From an uncultured Roseburia sp. (GTDB taxonomy: Bacteria; Bacillota; Clostridia; Lachnospirales; Lachnospiraceae): 64,000 nucleotides of DNA. The position numbers were made by a program, and so were the translations under genes. The notes beneath the pieces were generated by a model. The model did not search any database. It worked only from the letters and a program-made list of their open reading frames with translations, and was not told the origin of the DNA. Numbering within the stretch: the first letter of the stretch is position 1; each line of letters starts with the position of its first letter. This document shows positions 45,378-54,313 of the stretch, in pieces. The DNA is taken from the NCBI GenBank assembly GCA_900539115.1, contig UQAQ01000011.1:1-64000 (forward strand), given 5' to 3'.

Positions 45378-47075
45378 TTAAAGAGTGACTCCAAATCCAA
45401 GGATCGTAAAGGCTTTTTCCTCATCGCCCGGATGCATCACAATTTTTACAACGTGTTTTGCCGACTCCGTTTCATTCAAAATAATCTGCGGATTGCAATG
45501 ATTCCATCCATTCACAAGCGGATCTGCCGTAAGAGCCAGTTTATCATCCACATAAATATCCGCTTTTCCAAATTTTGGTGTCCCGGAATCTTTCGACACA
45601 AGCACGATATTTCTCGCCGTAATCTCCATAACAAATTCCGCATCCGTCGTCTCATATGCCTTCGCCCAGCCATTTTCCAGTACCGGAGAAGCCTGGCTGC
45701 TCATATTTCTTTCTACGTACTGGATTTCGGTATCTTTATGATCAAATCCCTTATGGGAAACCGTTCCATACTGTTCAATATTGGTTGAATCCACCAGTAT
45801 GATATTTTCAAATTCCGCGCCTTTTACCGGCTTCACTGTGAAATCGCTGTCGTTTTCCGGCATCGGTGCTTTCGCTGCCTGCTCAAACAGACCGATCAGG
45901 CAGTCTGCCATAATACGGTGTCCGTCATTGGTCGGATGGAAAATATCATAAAAATACTGTCTCTTTGTCACAACCGTATTTTCAGAAAACTGTGGTACGA
46001 CAGCCGCTTTTACACTCACCATTGGAAGGTCATAATTCTTTCCGATCGGTACGAGACGGTCTTCCAGGTTCCATTCACTCATAAATACCGCAAAGTTAAG
46101 AATAACGGCTGGTTTATTATCCGCATTGGCAATCTTGCGCACAAGGCTTTCAAAACTTACCCCCTCGGTCTCATCCCCTTCATCGTTTACGGCAAATTCC
46201 ACAATGACAACGTCCGGTTTGATTTTTCCATAATCTGTCACTTCTTTTTCATAACGAATCATACCGAGTTCGGACGGAGTTCCTCCGACACCGGCCTTTA
46301 CAAATGTCACATGTGCACCGTCATCCGGCGTAAAACGCTCACAGAAGCCACGATAAGACAAGTATGCATACGATTTACTCTCAATCGGTTTTGCACCGGC
46401 TCCCTGTGTGATAGAACCGCCAATATACGCGATTGTTACCTCTTCGCCACGCTGTGCCTTTTCAATCGCCGTTTTCAATCGTTTTGTATTTCCAAGATTC
46501 AACAATGATTTCTCAATCATTTTCCGATAGGCTTCGGAGGCAAAATCAATCGGAGGATCCACTTGAATCTCCGGCACCTGATAGCCGTCATTCAGATAGA
46601 ATTTGAGCGTTACACTGGCACTCTTGCAGTCCTTCGGAAAATCGAAATCGAATTCTCCGATGATATCATCCATCTCATTGACCGGCACCTGCGCAAGTTC
46701 GATCAAAACCTCCTCGCCGTTGCATGGACATTTTGCCGTGATATTGCTTCCGGTAACATATTTATCCTCTTTTCCATAACAATTGATCGTAAAATCAATA
46801 AAGCTGCTTTTTTCCTCTTCCTCATGTGCCGTAATGCTGACACCGATACTATGTACAAGTTTACGGATCCCCTCGAAAGATTCTAACAGTTTCAGAATAT
46901 CTTCGTCCACATCTCCACAGATTCCTTTTACCTGCTGTACCAGTCTGCCCTCCATATAGTTGGTATCCCGGCAGCTGCCATCCCTTCCCGGCAGTCCCGC
47001 AATATCCTTATCTAACATCAGATACAGGCTTGGTCTTTTTTTGGTTGGGTCTTTTGGTGCTTTTGGTCCTCTCAT
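45378..47075 (-). CDS. SGNH-type esterase with N- and C-terminal domains
   Basis: A 565-residue cytoplasmic protein (no signal peptide). The central SGNH hydrolase (about 205-410) has block I GGSIT (Ser221), block II GVGGTPS, block III EFAVND and block V DIFHPTNDGH with the catalytic Asp/His. Flanking are an N-terminal domain (about 1-195) and a C-terminal beta domain (about 420-565). Similar architectures occur in carbohydrate esterases. A role in deacylating imported hemicellulose fragments is plausible but inferred. It ends six bases before the Pho-box array. Confidence 0.8.
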   Translation of the reverse strand: MRGPKAPKDPTKKRPSLYLMLDKDIAGLPGRDGSCRDTNYMEGRLVQQVKGICGDVDEDILKLLESFEGIRKLVHSIGVSITAHEEEEKSSFIDFTINCYGKEDKYVTGSNITAKCPCNGEEVLIELAQVPVNEMDDIIGEFDFDFPKDCKSASVTLKFYLNDGYQVPEIQVDPPIDFASEAYRKMIEKSLLNLGNTKRLKTAIEKAQRGEEVTIAYIGGSITQGAGAKPIESKSYAYLSYRGFCERFTPDDGAHVTFVKAGVGGTPSELGMIRYEKEVTDYGKIKPDVVIVEFAVNDEGDETEGVSFESLVRKIANADNKPAVILNFAVFMSEWNLEDRLVPIGKNYDLPMVSVKAAVVPQFSENTVVTKRQYFYDIFHPTNDGHRIMADCLIGLFEQAAKAPMPENDSDFTVKPVKGAEFENIILVDSTNIEQYGTVSHKGFDHKDTEIQYVERNMSSQASPVLENGWAKAYETTDAEFVMEITARNIVLVSKDSGTPKFGKADIYVDDKLALTADPLVNGWNHCNPQIILNETESAKHVVKIVMHPGDEEKAFTILGFGVTL

Positions 47076-47087
47076 TTTTAATCTCCT

Positions 47088-47921
47088 TTAATTTTCATTA
47101 CTATTTTTTGCAGTTTCCTGCTTTACTGTCACATCCAATTGATCAAACGGAATCTCAATTCCTTCTTGATCAAATCTGAGTTTGATCTGCTCCAACATCC
47201 GCCAGCGCACCGGCCAGTAATTTTCCTTTTTTACCCAGACATGCACTGCCATATCGACAGAACTGCTGGTAAGCGCACCAACGACAACATCTACCGGCTC
47301 CCCGGCAAGAATCTCTTCCTGGTCTTTGATAACCTCCTGCAGTACACGGCGTACCTGCTGCAGATCCGCATCATAACTGACTCCGATCTCCAGATCGATC
47401 CGTCGTTTATCCTGATTCGTCACATTAATAATGTTTGAATCCGCTAACTTTCCGTTGGGAAGAACTACGGTCTTATTGTCAACCATCTGTAATTTTGTGT
47501 ATACAATATCGATTCCAATGACCGTTCCTTCCAGATCTCCGACAACGATATAATCCCCAACCACAAATGGTTTCATCATCAGGATCAATACCCCGCCGGC
47601 AAAATTTGCCAAGCTTCCTTGAAGAGCAAGTCCCACGGCAAGTCCTGCAGAGCCTAACAGTGCAATGATCGAACTTGTGGCAAATCCAAGGAACTGACAC
47701 AAAATCAGAATCAATACCGCATACAATGCAAATTTGATAATGGACAGCAGAAAATGAGCAACGCCCTCTTCCATGCTGCTTTTATCAAATGAAGCACGAA
47801 GCAGCTTTAATAACAGTTTGACAATTTTTTTCCCGATTGCAAATAAGATGAGCGCAATAATAATATGCAGTGCCGCATCCGCAACGGCCGGTATTTTATC
47901 TGTAAAATAAGAAAGTGTCAT
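47088..47921 (-). CDS. mscS: Small-conductance mechanosensitive channel MscS
   Basis: A 277-residue channel with three helices (about 18-36, 58-80, 85-115). The pore-lining TM3 is GSAGLAVGLALQGSLANFAG with the Gly/Ala packing pattern, followed by the beta domain (VGDYIVVGDLEGTVIGIDI, VLPNGKLADSNIINVT) and the C-terminal cage. It releases solutes on hypo-osmotic shock. It sits between rlmH and the SGNH gene, all on the minus strand. Confidence 0.93.
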   Translation of the reverse strand: MTLSYFTDKIPAVADAALHIIIALILFAIGKKIVKLLLKLLRASFDKSSMEEGVAHFLLSIIKFALYAVLILILCQFLGFATSSIIALLGSAGLAVGLALQGSLANFAGGVLILMMKPFVVGDYIVVGDLEGTVIGIDIVYTKLQMVDNKTVVLPNGKLADSNIINVTNQDKRRIDLEIGVSYDADLQQVRRVLQEVIKDQEEILAGEPVDVVVGALTSSSVDMAVHVWVKKENYWPVRWRMLEQIKLRFDQEGIEIPFDQLDVTVKQETAKNSNEN

Positions 47922-47936
47922 TTGGTCTCCTTCTTT

Positions 47937-48416
47937 CTATTTGTGATAGGGTTCTTTTTTTATGATACGGTATGCCCGGTAAATCTGCTCCAATAAGATC
48001 ACACGCATGAGCTGATGGGGAAATGTCATTTTGGAAAAACTAAGTTTCCGATCTGCCCTCTGTAATACTTCTTCCGAAAGTCCGAGCGATCCTCCGATCA
48101 CAAATACAACATTTCCTTTCCCTGTAATGCCATACTGGTCAATCTGCGCAGCAAACTGCTCGGACGTCTTCTGCTCTCCCTTGATGGCAAGAGCGATCAC
48201 TTCATCATCCGGACGAATCTTGTCTAACAGCCTTCTGCCTTCTTTTTCTTTAATCTGCATTTCCAATTTTTCCGAAGCCCCATCCGGTGTCTTTTCATCC
48301 GGAACTTCTATGATCTGCATTTTCACATAGCGGCCAAGACGCTTTTCGTATTCTGCCACAGCCTGCTGCATAAATTTCTCTTTGCATTTCCCCACACAAA
48401 GTATGGTTATCTTCAT
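47937..48416 (-). CDS. rlmH: 23S rRNA (pseudouridine1915-N3)-methyltransferase
   Basis: A 159-residue SPOUT-class enzyme: MKITILCVGKCKEKF at the start, FVIGGSLGLSEEVLQRAD (the knot and SAM site) and the conserved C-terminal LLEQIYRAYRIIKKEPYHK. It methylates pseudouridine 1915 in helix 69. It overlaps the preceding histidine phosphatase gene by 4 nt. Confidence 0.96.
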   Translation of the reverse strand: MKITILCVGKCKEKFMQQAVAEYEKRLGRYVKMQIIEVPDEKTPDGASEKLEMQIKEKEGRRLLDKIRPDDEVIALAIKGEQKTSEQFAAQIDQYGITGKGNVVFVIGGSLGLSEEVLQRADRKLSFSKMTFPHQLMRVILLEQIYRAYRIIKKEPYHK

Positions 48417-49000
48417 AGTTCTTTTTCCTTTTCTTTCGGATGATATTGAAACGGCCGTTTATAATCCGGAATCTCATACAGATACAAAATTCCGTTTTTT
48501 ACTCTGCGTACCTCTTTTCCGACAAACCCCAGCCGGAACAGTTCATATATAAAGTTAAAAATCAAAAATCCGTGCGAAACGATTAAAATATTATCCTGTG
48601 ACCAGTCAATCTGACGAAAGAACTTACGTACTCGCCGTCTCGTGCCTTTAATATCCTCCGGCTGGCTCTTGGATTTAAAAAACCATGCGAGTCTTCCGCA
48701 AAAATGCCAGATTGGAAATGGCAGTTTCAAATGATCGGTATTGATAAACGGAGCATTGTCTACTTCACGCAGAAGTTTATCCACATAAATATTACCGCTG
48801 TACACTTCTTTTGCTGTCTCGACAGCACGTTCCAGATCACTGCAGTAACAAATGTCCCAATGAATCCCTGACATATTTACTTTTTTCTTCAATATCCTTG
48901 CATGTTCATATTTTTCTGACCACTCTCTAAATTCTTTGGATGTCATCATCACTTTATGAGGGCAGTCTACTTTAAAATGTCGTACTAATCCAATCTTCAT
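48413..49000 (-). CDS. Histidine phosphatase family protein
   Basis: A 195-residue branch-1 histidine phosphatase. The phospho-acceptor motif is LVRHFKV (RHF instead of RHG), with CSDLERAVETA (Arg) and the second His in LIVSHGFLIF. Substrate unknown; the altered RHG motif suggests it is not a standard phosphoglycerate mutase. RBS GGAGG precedes the ATG. Confidence 0.85.
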   Translation of the reverse strand: MKIGLVRHFKVDCPHKVMMTSKEFREWSEKYEHARILKKKVNMSGIHWDICYCSDLERAVETAKEVYSGNIYVDKLLREVDNAPFINTDHLKLPFPIWHFCGRLAWFFKSKSQPEDIKGTRRRVRKFFRQIDWSQDNILIVSHGFLIFNFIYELFRLGFVGKEVRRVKNGILYLYEIPDYKRPFQYHPKEKEKEL

Positions 49001-49046
49001 TGGTTGCCTCCAAATCCTCCAAATTGATTTTATCTTTTCTACTAAT

Positions 49047-49076
49047 AGTATAACAACAAGGACCCTGACAATGCAA
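49047..49076 (-). promoter_or_regulatory. Putative promoter of the histidine phosphatase-rlmH transcript
   Basis: On the minus strand, TTGCAT (49071-49076), 18-bp spacer, TATACT (49047-49052). Confidence 0.45.
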
Positions 49077-49220
49077 TAGCAATTTGAGAAAAATATCGTT
49101 TTGAAAAAAAATTTAACTTTTTTTCAAAAAAATATATTCTGACATGTTTTTGACACATCTGTTTAGTATCTTAATACTCGGAAAGTATAAACTTTCTACT
49201 CCCACCCTATTATACGCTTA

Positions 49221-49236
49221 GGTACCATATGGTACC
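49221..49236. repeat. Perfect 16-bp palindrome GGTACCATATGGTACC
   Basis: A self-complementary 16-mer with no loop, immediately beside the mazF terminator. Apart from the promoter, the surrounding 49077-49220 stretch holds only AT-rich sequence and a small hairpin (GAAAGT/ACTTTC near 49191). Confidence 0.6.
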
Positions 49237-49237
49237 A

Positions 49238-49270
49238 CAAAAAACACCTCCTCCCAGAGGTGTTTTTTGT
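49238..49270. terminator. Terminator after mazF
   Basis: AAAAAACACCTC and GAGGTGTTTTTT form a perfect stem with a short loop; T-runs on both strands make it bidirectional. Confidence 0.85.
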
Positions 49271-49317
49271 TTGTTCTTTTTCTTGACCGCAAGTACCCGA
49301 AATTTGGTCATTTTTTC

Positions 49318-49665
49318 TTATGTACGCAGTGCCAGGCTCACTTCCAACCCCTGATTGATTCGTCTCATAACACTCTCATCCAGATGACAAACTTTCTCCC
49401 GCAGTCGTGATTTATCAATTGTTCTCACTTGTTCCAGCAAAATTACAGAATCTTTTACGATGCCATACTCTTCCGAATTCAGTGCAATGTGCGTTGGAAG
49501 CTTCGCCTTATTCATTTTTGATGTAATCGCCGCGCAGATCACCGTCGGACTATATCGGTTTCCCATATCATTTTGTATAATTAAAACCGGTCGTACGCCA
49601 CCTTGTTCGGAGCCCACAACCGGTCTTAAATCTGCATAATAAATGTCGCCTCGTTTAACCACCAT
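49318..49665 (-). CDS. mazF: MazF/NdoA-type mRNA interferase without adjacent antitoxin
   Basis: A 115-residue PemK/MazF toxin: MVVKRGDIYYADLRPVVGSEQGGVRPVLIIQND, read as one conserved N-terminal block split at GSEQ, then TVICAAITSK and LLEQVRTIDKSRL. It cleaves mRNA at short sequences. As in Bacillus, alr lies upstream, but the 186 bp between alr and mazF contain no ORF able to encode the usual ribbon-helix-helix antitoxin. RBS is weak (GAGGGG). Confidence 0.9.
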   Translation of the reverse strand: MVVKRGDIYYADLRPVVGSEQGGVRPVLIIQNDMGNRYSPTVICAAITSKMNKAKLPTHIALNSEEYGIVKDSVILLEQVRTIDKSRLREKVCHLDESVMRRINQGLEVSLALRT

Positions 49666-49832
49666 GGTACATACCCCTCGTTATTTTCTATTTCCCTATG
49701 TAATACAGGATAAATTTTTTAATTCTTTATACCACGAATTTCTGTGGTATACTCCTATTATTACCAATATACGTGAGTTTATACCATATGTTAGTTATTT
49801 ATTATAGTAACATGTGGGGGAGGGGCGTCCTG

Positions 49833-49853
49833 AATAGTTACGTAGTAACTATT
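49833..49853. repeat. Inverted repeat overlapping the alr stop
   Basis: AATAGTTAC-gta-GTAACTATT, perfect 9-bp arms. The flanking CCTGAATAGTTACGT also occurs at 54200-54214, marking a dispersed repeat. Confidence 0.6.
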
Positions 49854-50988
49854 ATATATATTTTCTCGGTACACGTTCTGTAATGCTGCATATATATTCA
49901 TAATTGAACGAATGTGCCAGAGCTGCCACTTCCTCCACGCTGATACGCCGGGAGCCGTCCTGACCGATCAGAGTTACCGCATCGCCTACCTTAACCTCCG
50001 GAATGTCTGTCACATCGATCATAAACTGATCCATACAGATTCGCCCAACGATTGGCGCATAACAGCCTCTGACAAGCACTCTTCCCTTTCCGGACAAATC
50101 TCTTTTCACTCCATCCGCATAGCCTACCGGAATCGTAGCGATCACACTTTCGCGCTCGGCGGTAAAGGTTCCTCCATAACTGATACTTGTTCCCGCATGA
50201 ACTGTCTTGACATGAACTACTTCCGTTTTCCAGGAAAGTGCCGGACGAAGTGGCACATTTTTCTTCACTTCATCGGAAGGGAACAGACCATACGTCGTTA
50301 TGCCGGAGCGCACCATGTCCAAATATGTAGATGGCAGTCTCAAAATTGACGCACTGTTTGCCACATGTGCAAGCGGGATTTCTACGCCTCTCTTTTGAAG
50401 TTCGTGACGAAAGATCTGAAATTTTTCAAATGGCTCTTTCGTCCATTCTGTCGATACCTCATCCGCTCTGGCAAAGTGCGTAAAGATTCCCTCAATCTCG
50501 ATGCCCGGAAGTCTGGAAATCGCATAAATAACCTCAATATTATCTTTTACAGGCTGAAATCCAATGCGCCCCATTCCGGTATCGACTTTAATATGAATCT
50601 TCGCCTTCTTTCCAAGACGCACTGCCTCTTCACTGAGAATTTTTGCCATTTCATAACTGTATACTGCCTGAGAAATATCATTTTTAATCAGATCCTCATA
50701 CCAGATTTTTCCGGTGTGTCCCAAAATCAAAATCATCTTAGCAACTCCGGCTTTCCGAAGTTTCAATGCCTCTTCAATAATAGCCACACCATATGCATCC
50801 ACTTCGTCTTTTAATGCCTCTGCGACTTCAATATCGCCGTGACCGTAAGCATTTGCTTTGATGATTGCCATAATTTTTACCTTATCTCCCACTTTTTCCC
50901 GTTCACACCGGATATTATGCTTGATTGCGTCGAGATCAATCTCCACATACGTTCTGTCATATTTTTTCTTTTCCAATAATTCGTCCAT
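49852..50988 (-). CDS. alr: Alanine racemase
   Basis: A PLP enzyme of about 378 residues that makes D-alanine for peptidoglycan. The PLP Lys is in IIKANAYGHGD; the catalytic Tyr is in the C-terminal beta domain (SISYGGTF) and metal/substrate loop GRICMDQFMIDVTD is intact. ATG 50988 (MDELLEKKKYDRTY) is preferred over 51000 because GGAG lies 6 nt upstream; it then begins right after the nnr stop. Confidence 0.95.
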   Translation of the reverse strand: MDELLEKKKYDRTYVEIDLDAIKHNIRCEREKVGDKVKIMAIIKANAYGHGDIEVAEALKDEVDAYGVAIIEEALKLRKAGVAKMILILGHTGKIWYEDLIKNDISQAVYSYEMAKILSEEAVRLGKKAKIHIKVDTGMGRIGFQPVKDNIEVIYAISRLPGIEIEGIFTHFARADEVSTEWTKEPFEKFQIFRHELQKRGVEIPLAHVANSASILRLPSTYLDMVRSGITTYGLFPSDEVKKNVPLRPALSWKTEVVHVKTVHAGTSISYGGTFTAERESVIATIPVGYADGVKRDLSGKGRVLVRGCYAPIVGRICMDQFMIDVTDIPEVKVGDAVTLIGQDGSRRISVEEVAALAHSFNYEYICSITERVPRKYI

Positions 50989-50989
50989 C

Positions 50990-52471
50990 TCATTCTCCAT
51001 TCTGGTGGATTTTCTGCAGGGAATCGATCAAGTCACGTGCCATCATTCCATGCTCACCATATTTCTCTTTGTATCTGTCTCCTGCCAGCCCATGCAGGTA
51101 AACGGCTGCTTTTGCCGCTTCAAAGCAGGACATCCCCTGCGCGACAAGGCCGCCGATCGTTCCGGCAAGCACATCACCGCTTCCGCCGGTCGCCATTCCG
51201 CTGTTTCCGGAAATATTGACATAGCACTCATTTCCGTCACTCACACAGGTTCGGGCATCCTTTCCGACGACAATGCCGCCCTGCTCCTCTGCAAACTGTT
51301 TTACCTTCTGTAAAAACTCTTCTTTTAATTCAGCCATCGTCCAGCCGGAAATCACACAAAATTCCTTGGGATGCGGTGTCAGGATCCAAGCGGCTTTCGT
51401 CTTTTGCAGCTGCTCACGGCTGCACATTGTGATACCGTCGCCATCCAGCACAATGGGCTTGTCAGAATTTTCCAGCACGTGTGCAATTATCTTTTTCGTA
51501 TCCTCTCCGGTTCCAAGTCCCGGTCCCAGTACGATCACATCCGCAAAAGCCAATCCTTTAGCAAGCACTTCCTCTTCTTCGTACGAATCCACCAGGGCTT
51601 CCGGAAGCATCGTAAGGATCGTCTGGCAGTTTTCCTTTGCCGACAGAACCTTTACCAGACCTGCCCCCATCCGATATGCCGCCTTCGCTGCAAAAACAGC
51701 CGCGCCGCACATATTTTTACTGCCTCCGATCACAAGAACGTGGCCAAATGTCCCTTTATGGCCGTCCGGTCTTCTTTCCGGCAGACAATGTTCCAAATCT
51801 CTTTTATCATAATAATACGCCGGATTCTCTATCGCCTCATAACTGCAGTCCGGATATCCGATGTCTCCGATCACTACGTTTCCGGCGTACCGGCATCCGG
51901 GATAAAGAACCAGTCCCAGTTTATTCACTCCAAAAGTAACCGTCGTTTCTGCTTTTACCGCCGTTCCAAGAACTTTTCCGGTATCCCCATGAATGCCCGA
52001 CGGGATATCAATTGCAAAAATGCGTTTCTGTGACCGGTTCATCTGCTCGATCATTGCCTGATAGACGCCTTCCACCGGCCGGTTTAAGCCCACGCCAAAA
52101 AGCCCATCCACAAGGATTGGATATTCTGCAGAATCTACTTCTGCTGCCGTAACCGCCTCAACATCGCACGCTGCAGCCAGCCGCAATTGCAAAAACAGAT
52201 CTTCCGACATACGAGAAGTCTCTCCTACCAGCACAATCGCCGTATGGTATCCCTGCTGTTTCAATATTCTTGCCGCCGCAACCGCATCTCCGCCGTTATT
52301 GCCACATCCGCAGACAAATAAAATTCCTTCGTCTTTGCGAATCGACTGTTCGATCACCGAACTTAATACCGTCGCCGCTTTTTCCATCAGAACCGCACCG
52401 GGAAAGCCGACTTCCTGTATGGCGTGTTCATCCAGCTGTTTTGCCTGTTTTGCCGTAAATAAATATCGCAT
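50990..52471 (-). CDS. nnr: Bifunctional NAD(P)HX epimerase/dehydratase (Nnr)
   Basis: A fusion of about 493 residues that repairs hydrated NAD(P)H. The N-terminal YjeF_N epimerase is about 1-210 (VCGCGNNGGDAVAAARIL, DIPSGIHGD). The C-terminal ADP-dependent dehydratase is about 220-490 (GHVLVIGGSKNMCGAA, LTPHPKEF, GNSGMATGGSGDVLAGTIGG in two adjoining segments). ATG 52471 with GAGG 6 nt upstream gives MRYLFTAKQ. It belongs to the rex-acpS-nnr-alr run. Confidence 0.95.
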   Translation of the reverse strand: MRYLFTAKQAKQLDEHAIQEVGFPGAVLMEKAATVLSSVIEQSIRKDEGILFVCGCGNNGGDAVAAARILKQQGYHTAIVLVGETSRMSEDLFLQLRLAAACDVEAVTAAEVDSAEYPILVDGLFGVGLNRPVEGVYQAMIEQMNRSQKRIFAIDIPSGIHGDTGKVLGTAVKAETTVTFGVNKLGLVLYPGCRYAGNVVIGDIGYPDCSYEAIENPAYYYDKRDLEHCLPERRPDGHKGTFGHVLVIGGSKNMCGAAVFAAKAAYRMGAGLVKVLSAKENCQTILTMLPEALVDSYEEEEVLAKGLAFADVIVLGPGLGTGEDTKKIIAHVLENSDKPIVLDGDGITMCSREQLQKTKAAWILTPHPKEFCVISGWTMAELKEEFLQKVKQFAEEQGGIVVGKDARTCVSDGNECYVNISGNSGMATGGSGDVLAGTIGGLVAQGMSCFEAAKAAVYLHGLAGDRYKEKYGEHGMMARDLIDSLQKIHQNGE

Positions 52472-52483
52472 ATGCCACCTCAC

Positions 52484-52882
52484 TTATTCATCATAAAGGG
52501 GCTGCAATGCTGCCTCTTTTTCATCTGTCGCCACGACAAACGCCGTAACTTCGTTCTTTGTATTGGTAATACTGATATGTATCTGAGTAATTCCCAGTCG
52601 TTTTGCTATCTTTTTTGCCTTTCCATACAGCCGCACATACGGTTCCTCCAGTTCTCCCCGGAGCACCTCGATCTCTCTCGGCTCACACTGGTAAAACCCT
52701 GTACGAAACGCTTTCGCCACCGCTTCTTTAGCAGCAAAATCGGATGCCTTCCGCACTTTATGCTCTGCAAATTGTGCCATTTCTTTCGTTGTAAACGTTC
52801 TTTCCACAAAATGGCTGCTCCGCTCACACGCACGCAGTACCCTCGCGATCTCTATTGTATCGATTCCAATCCCCAGAATCAT
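52484..52882 (-). CDS. acpS: Holo-acyl carrier protein synthase
   Basis: A phosphopantetheinyl transferase of about 132 residues: MILGIGIDTIEI (Mg-binding Asp) and DFAAKEAVAKAF (Glu/Lys). It arms fatty-acid ACP and could also arm the discrete ACP at 3655-3915. ATG 52882 with AGAGG 6 nt upstream is the family start. Confidence 0.94.
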   Translation of the reverse strand: MILGIGIDTIEIARVLRACERSSHFVERTFTTKEMAQFAEHKVRKASDFAAKEAVAKAFRTGFYQCEPREIEVLRGELEEPYVRLYGKAKKIAKRLGITQIHISITNTKNEVTAFVVATDEKEAALQPLYDE

Positions 52883-52899
52883 AACATACCTCTTTTCTA

Positions 52900-53496
52900 T
52901 CACTTATAATGATCAAATACATTCATTACTTCTCGCCCAAGCAACGCATGCATCAATCCATATGTCTGATCCACACTCTCCTCTAATTCCACTTTATCTG
53001 CCACTTTCTGCTTAATCTCTGCACGCTGTACCTCGATGTCCTGCGTCAGTTCCTGCAGATATTCTTCCCTCTCTTTGAGTTTGTCATAACAATACGTAAT
53101 GGACACGACGAGAAGCTCCTCATTGGTTTTCCGGATTTCATAAGGCACTTCCATCAGACGATCACTTTCTTCTTCAATCTTCTGCTTTGTCTCAATCAGC
53201 AGCTTTTTCTGTTTCTCTTTTTTTCGGTCATTTTCACCCTCATTCATCCCGGACACGATCGCGTCTATCAGTTTTTTCTTGCCTCTTCGCAGATCCTTGA
53301 TCTCATTGACCAGTTTTCCTTGTTCTTTCAGGAGTTCATTGCACTTTTTTTCCAAAGTTTTCACTTCTTCCGGTTTCACTCCACCGGGAAATAATTTGTG
53401 CCAGCGCTCATCCAAGACAAGGATGGGAAGTTTTTTCCCATGCACCAGCTGCTGCAATGGCGGCAATTGGTCTCTGTTTCCTTTTGGCATACACAC
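52900..53496 (-). CDS. Unknown coiled-coil protein
   Basis: A 198-residue protein dominated by charged helices (about 40-175) with heptad-like Leu/Ile spacing, a short N-terminal segment LPILVLDERWHKLFPGG and no membrane or secretion signal. No family was recognised with confidence. It is locked between rex (13 nt) and acpS (17 nt), so co-expression with the redox regulator is likely. Function unknown. Confidence 0.75.
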   Translation of the reverse strand: MCMPKGNRDQLPPLQQLVHGKKLPILVLDERWHKLFPGGVKPEEVKTLEKKCNELLKEQGKLVNEIKDLRRGKKKLIDAIVSGMNEGENDRKKEKQKKLLIETKQKIEEESDRLMEVPYEIRKTNEELLVVSITYCYDKLKEREEYLQELTQDIEVQRAEIKQKVADKVELEESVDQTYGLMHALLGREVMNVFDHYK

Positions 53497-53509
53497 CGCC
53501 CCTTTCCTT

Positions 53510-54142
53510 TTACTTATCTTTTTCTGACAGACGATAAGAAAGACGCATCAAACTCTCTGCCAGATGAACATTTTCTACCACAACATGTGAGGGCACTTTC
53601 AGATCGGTAGACGCAAAATTCCAAAACGCCTCCACTCCGACTTCCGCCAGTCTCCCGGCGATCTTCGACGCCTGATCTTTTGGAACCGTAAGGGCTGCTA
53701 TGTGAACCGGGTGCTCTTTTACAAACACTTCAATATCTTCAATCGAATAAACCAGAATGTCGTTGATCTTTTTTCCGATTTTTTCCTTGTCGACATCAAA
53801 AATACCAGCCATCTGAAATCCCCGCTTCGTAAATCCTCCATAATTTGCCAATGCACATCCCAGATTTCCGGCTCCGATAATAATTACATTATAATTATGT
53901 TCGAGTCCCAATATTTTCCCAATTTCATCATGAAGATAACTTACATTATATCCATATCCCTGCTGTCCAAACCCACCAAAATTATTAAAATCCTGCCGGA
54001 TCTGGGAAGCCGTTACATTCATTTTTTTGCTCAACTCATGCGACGAAATCCGATCAATCCCTTTTTCGAGCAATTCACTCAGATATCTATAATATCTTGG
54101 AAGACGCTTGATTACTGCAGATGATATTTTCTTTTCTTCCAA
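53510..54142 (-). CDS. rex: Redox-sensing transcriptional repressor Rex
   Basis: A 210-residue regulator: N-terminal winged helix (IKRLPRYYRYLSELLEKG, SQIRQDFNNFGGFGQQGYGY) and an NAD(H)-binding Rossmann domain (IIIGAGNLGCALANY, GIFDVDKEKIG). It represses fermentation and respiration genes until NADH/NAD rises. It heads the rex-coiled coil-acpS-nnr-alr run. No consensus Rex operator (TTGTTAA-N4-TTAACAA) was seen in this window. Confidence 0.96.
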   Translation of the reverse strand: MEEKKISSAVIKRLPRYYRYLSELLEKGIDRISSHELSKKMNVTASQIRQDFNNFGGFGQQGYGYNVSYLHDEIGKILGLEHNYNVIIIGAGNLGCALANYGGFTKRGFQMAGIFDVDKEKIGKKINDILVYSIEDIEVFVKEHPVHIAALTVPKDQASKIAGRLAEVGVEAFWNFASTDLKVPSHVVVENVHLAESLMRLSYRLSEKDK

Positions 54143-54155
54143 TGTGCCAACCTCC

Positions 54156-54213
54156 GTTACGTCCGTAACGATTCAGGGTCCCACCCAAATAACACCGCCC
54201 CTGAATAGTTACG
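54156..54213. repeat. Inverted repeat between rex and the ABC-F gene
   Basis: CGTAACGATTCAGGG (54164-54178) and CCCTGAATAGTTACG (54199-54213) match at 14 of 15 positions, 20 nt apart. A further palindrome GTTACG-tc-CGTAAC starts at 54156. The unit shares CCTGAATAGTTACGT with the alr-mazF gap. It lies in the 5' region of rex. Confidence 0.65.
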
Positions 54214-54313
54214 TTTTTATATATTATACTACATTTTCTTTTATAAAAAAAGATGTAAAAATCAACTTTTTATGCTATACTGTCTTTAGCAAATATTTTG
54301 ATTGGAGAATATT

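Noticed and set aside
53496..54300. Rex autoregulatory operator upstream of rex
   Set aside because: The palindromes there are GTTACG/GTAAC type and do not match TTGTTAA-N4-TTAACAA.
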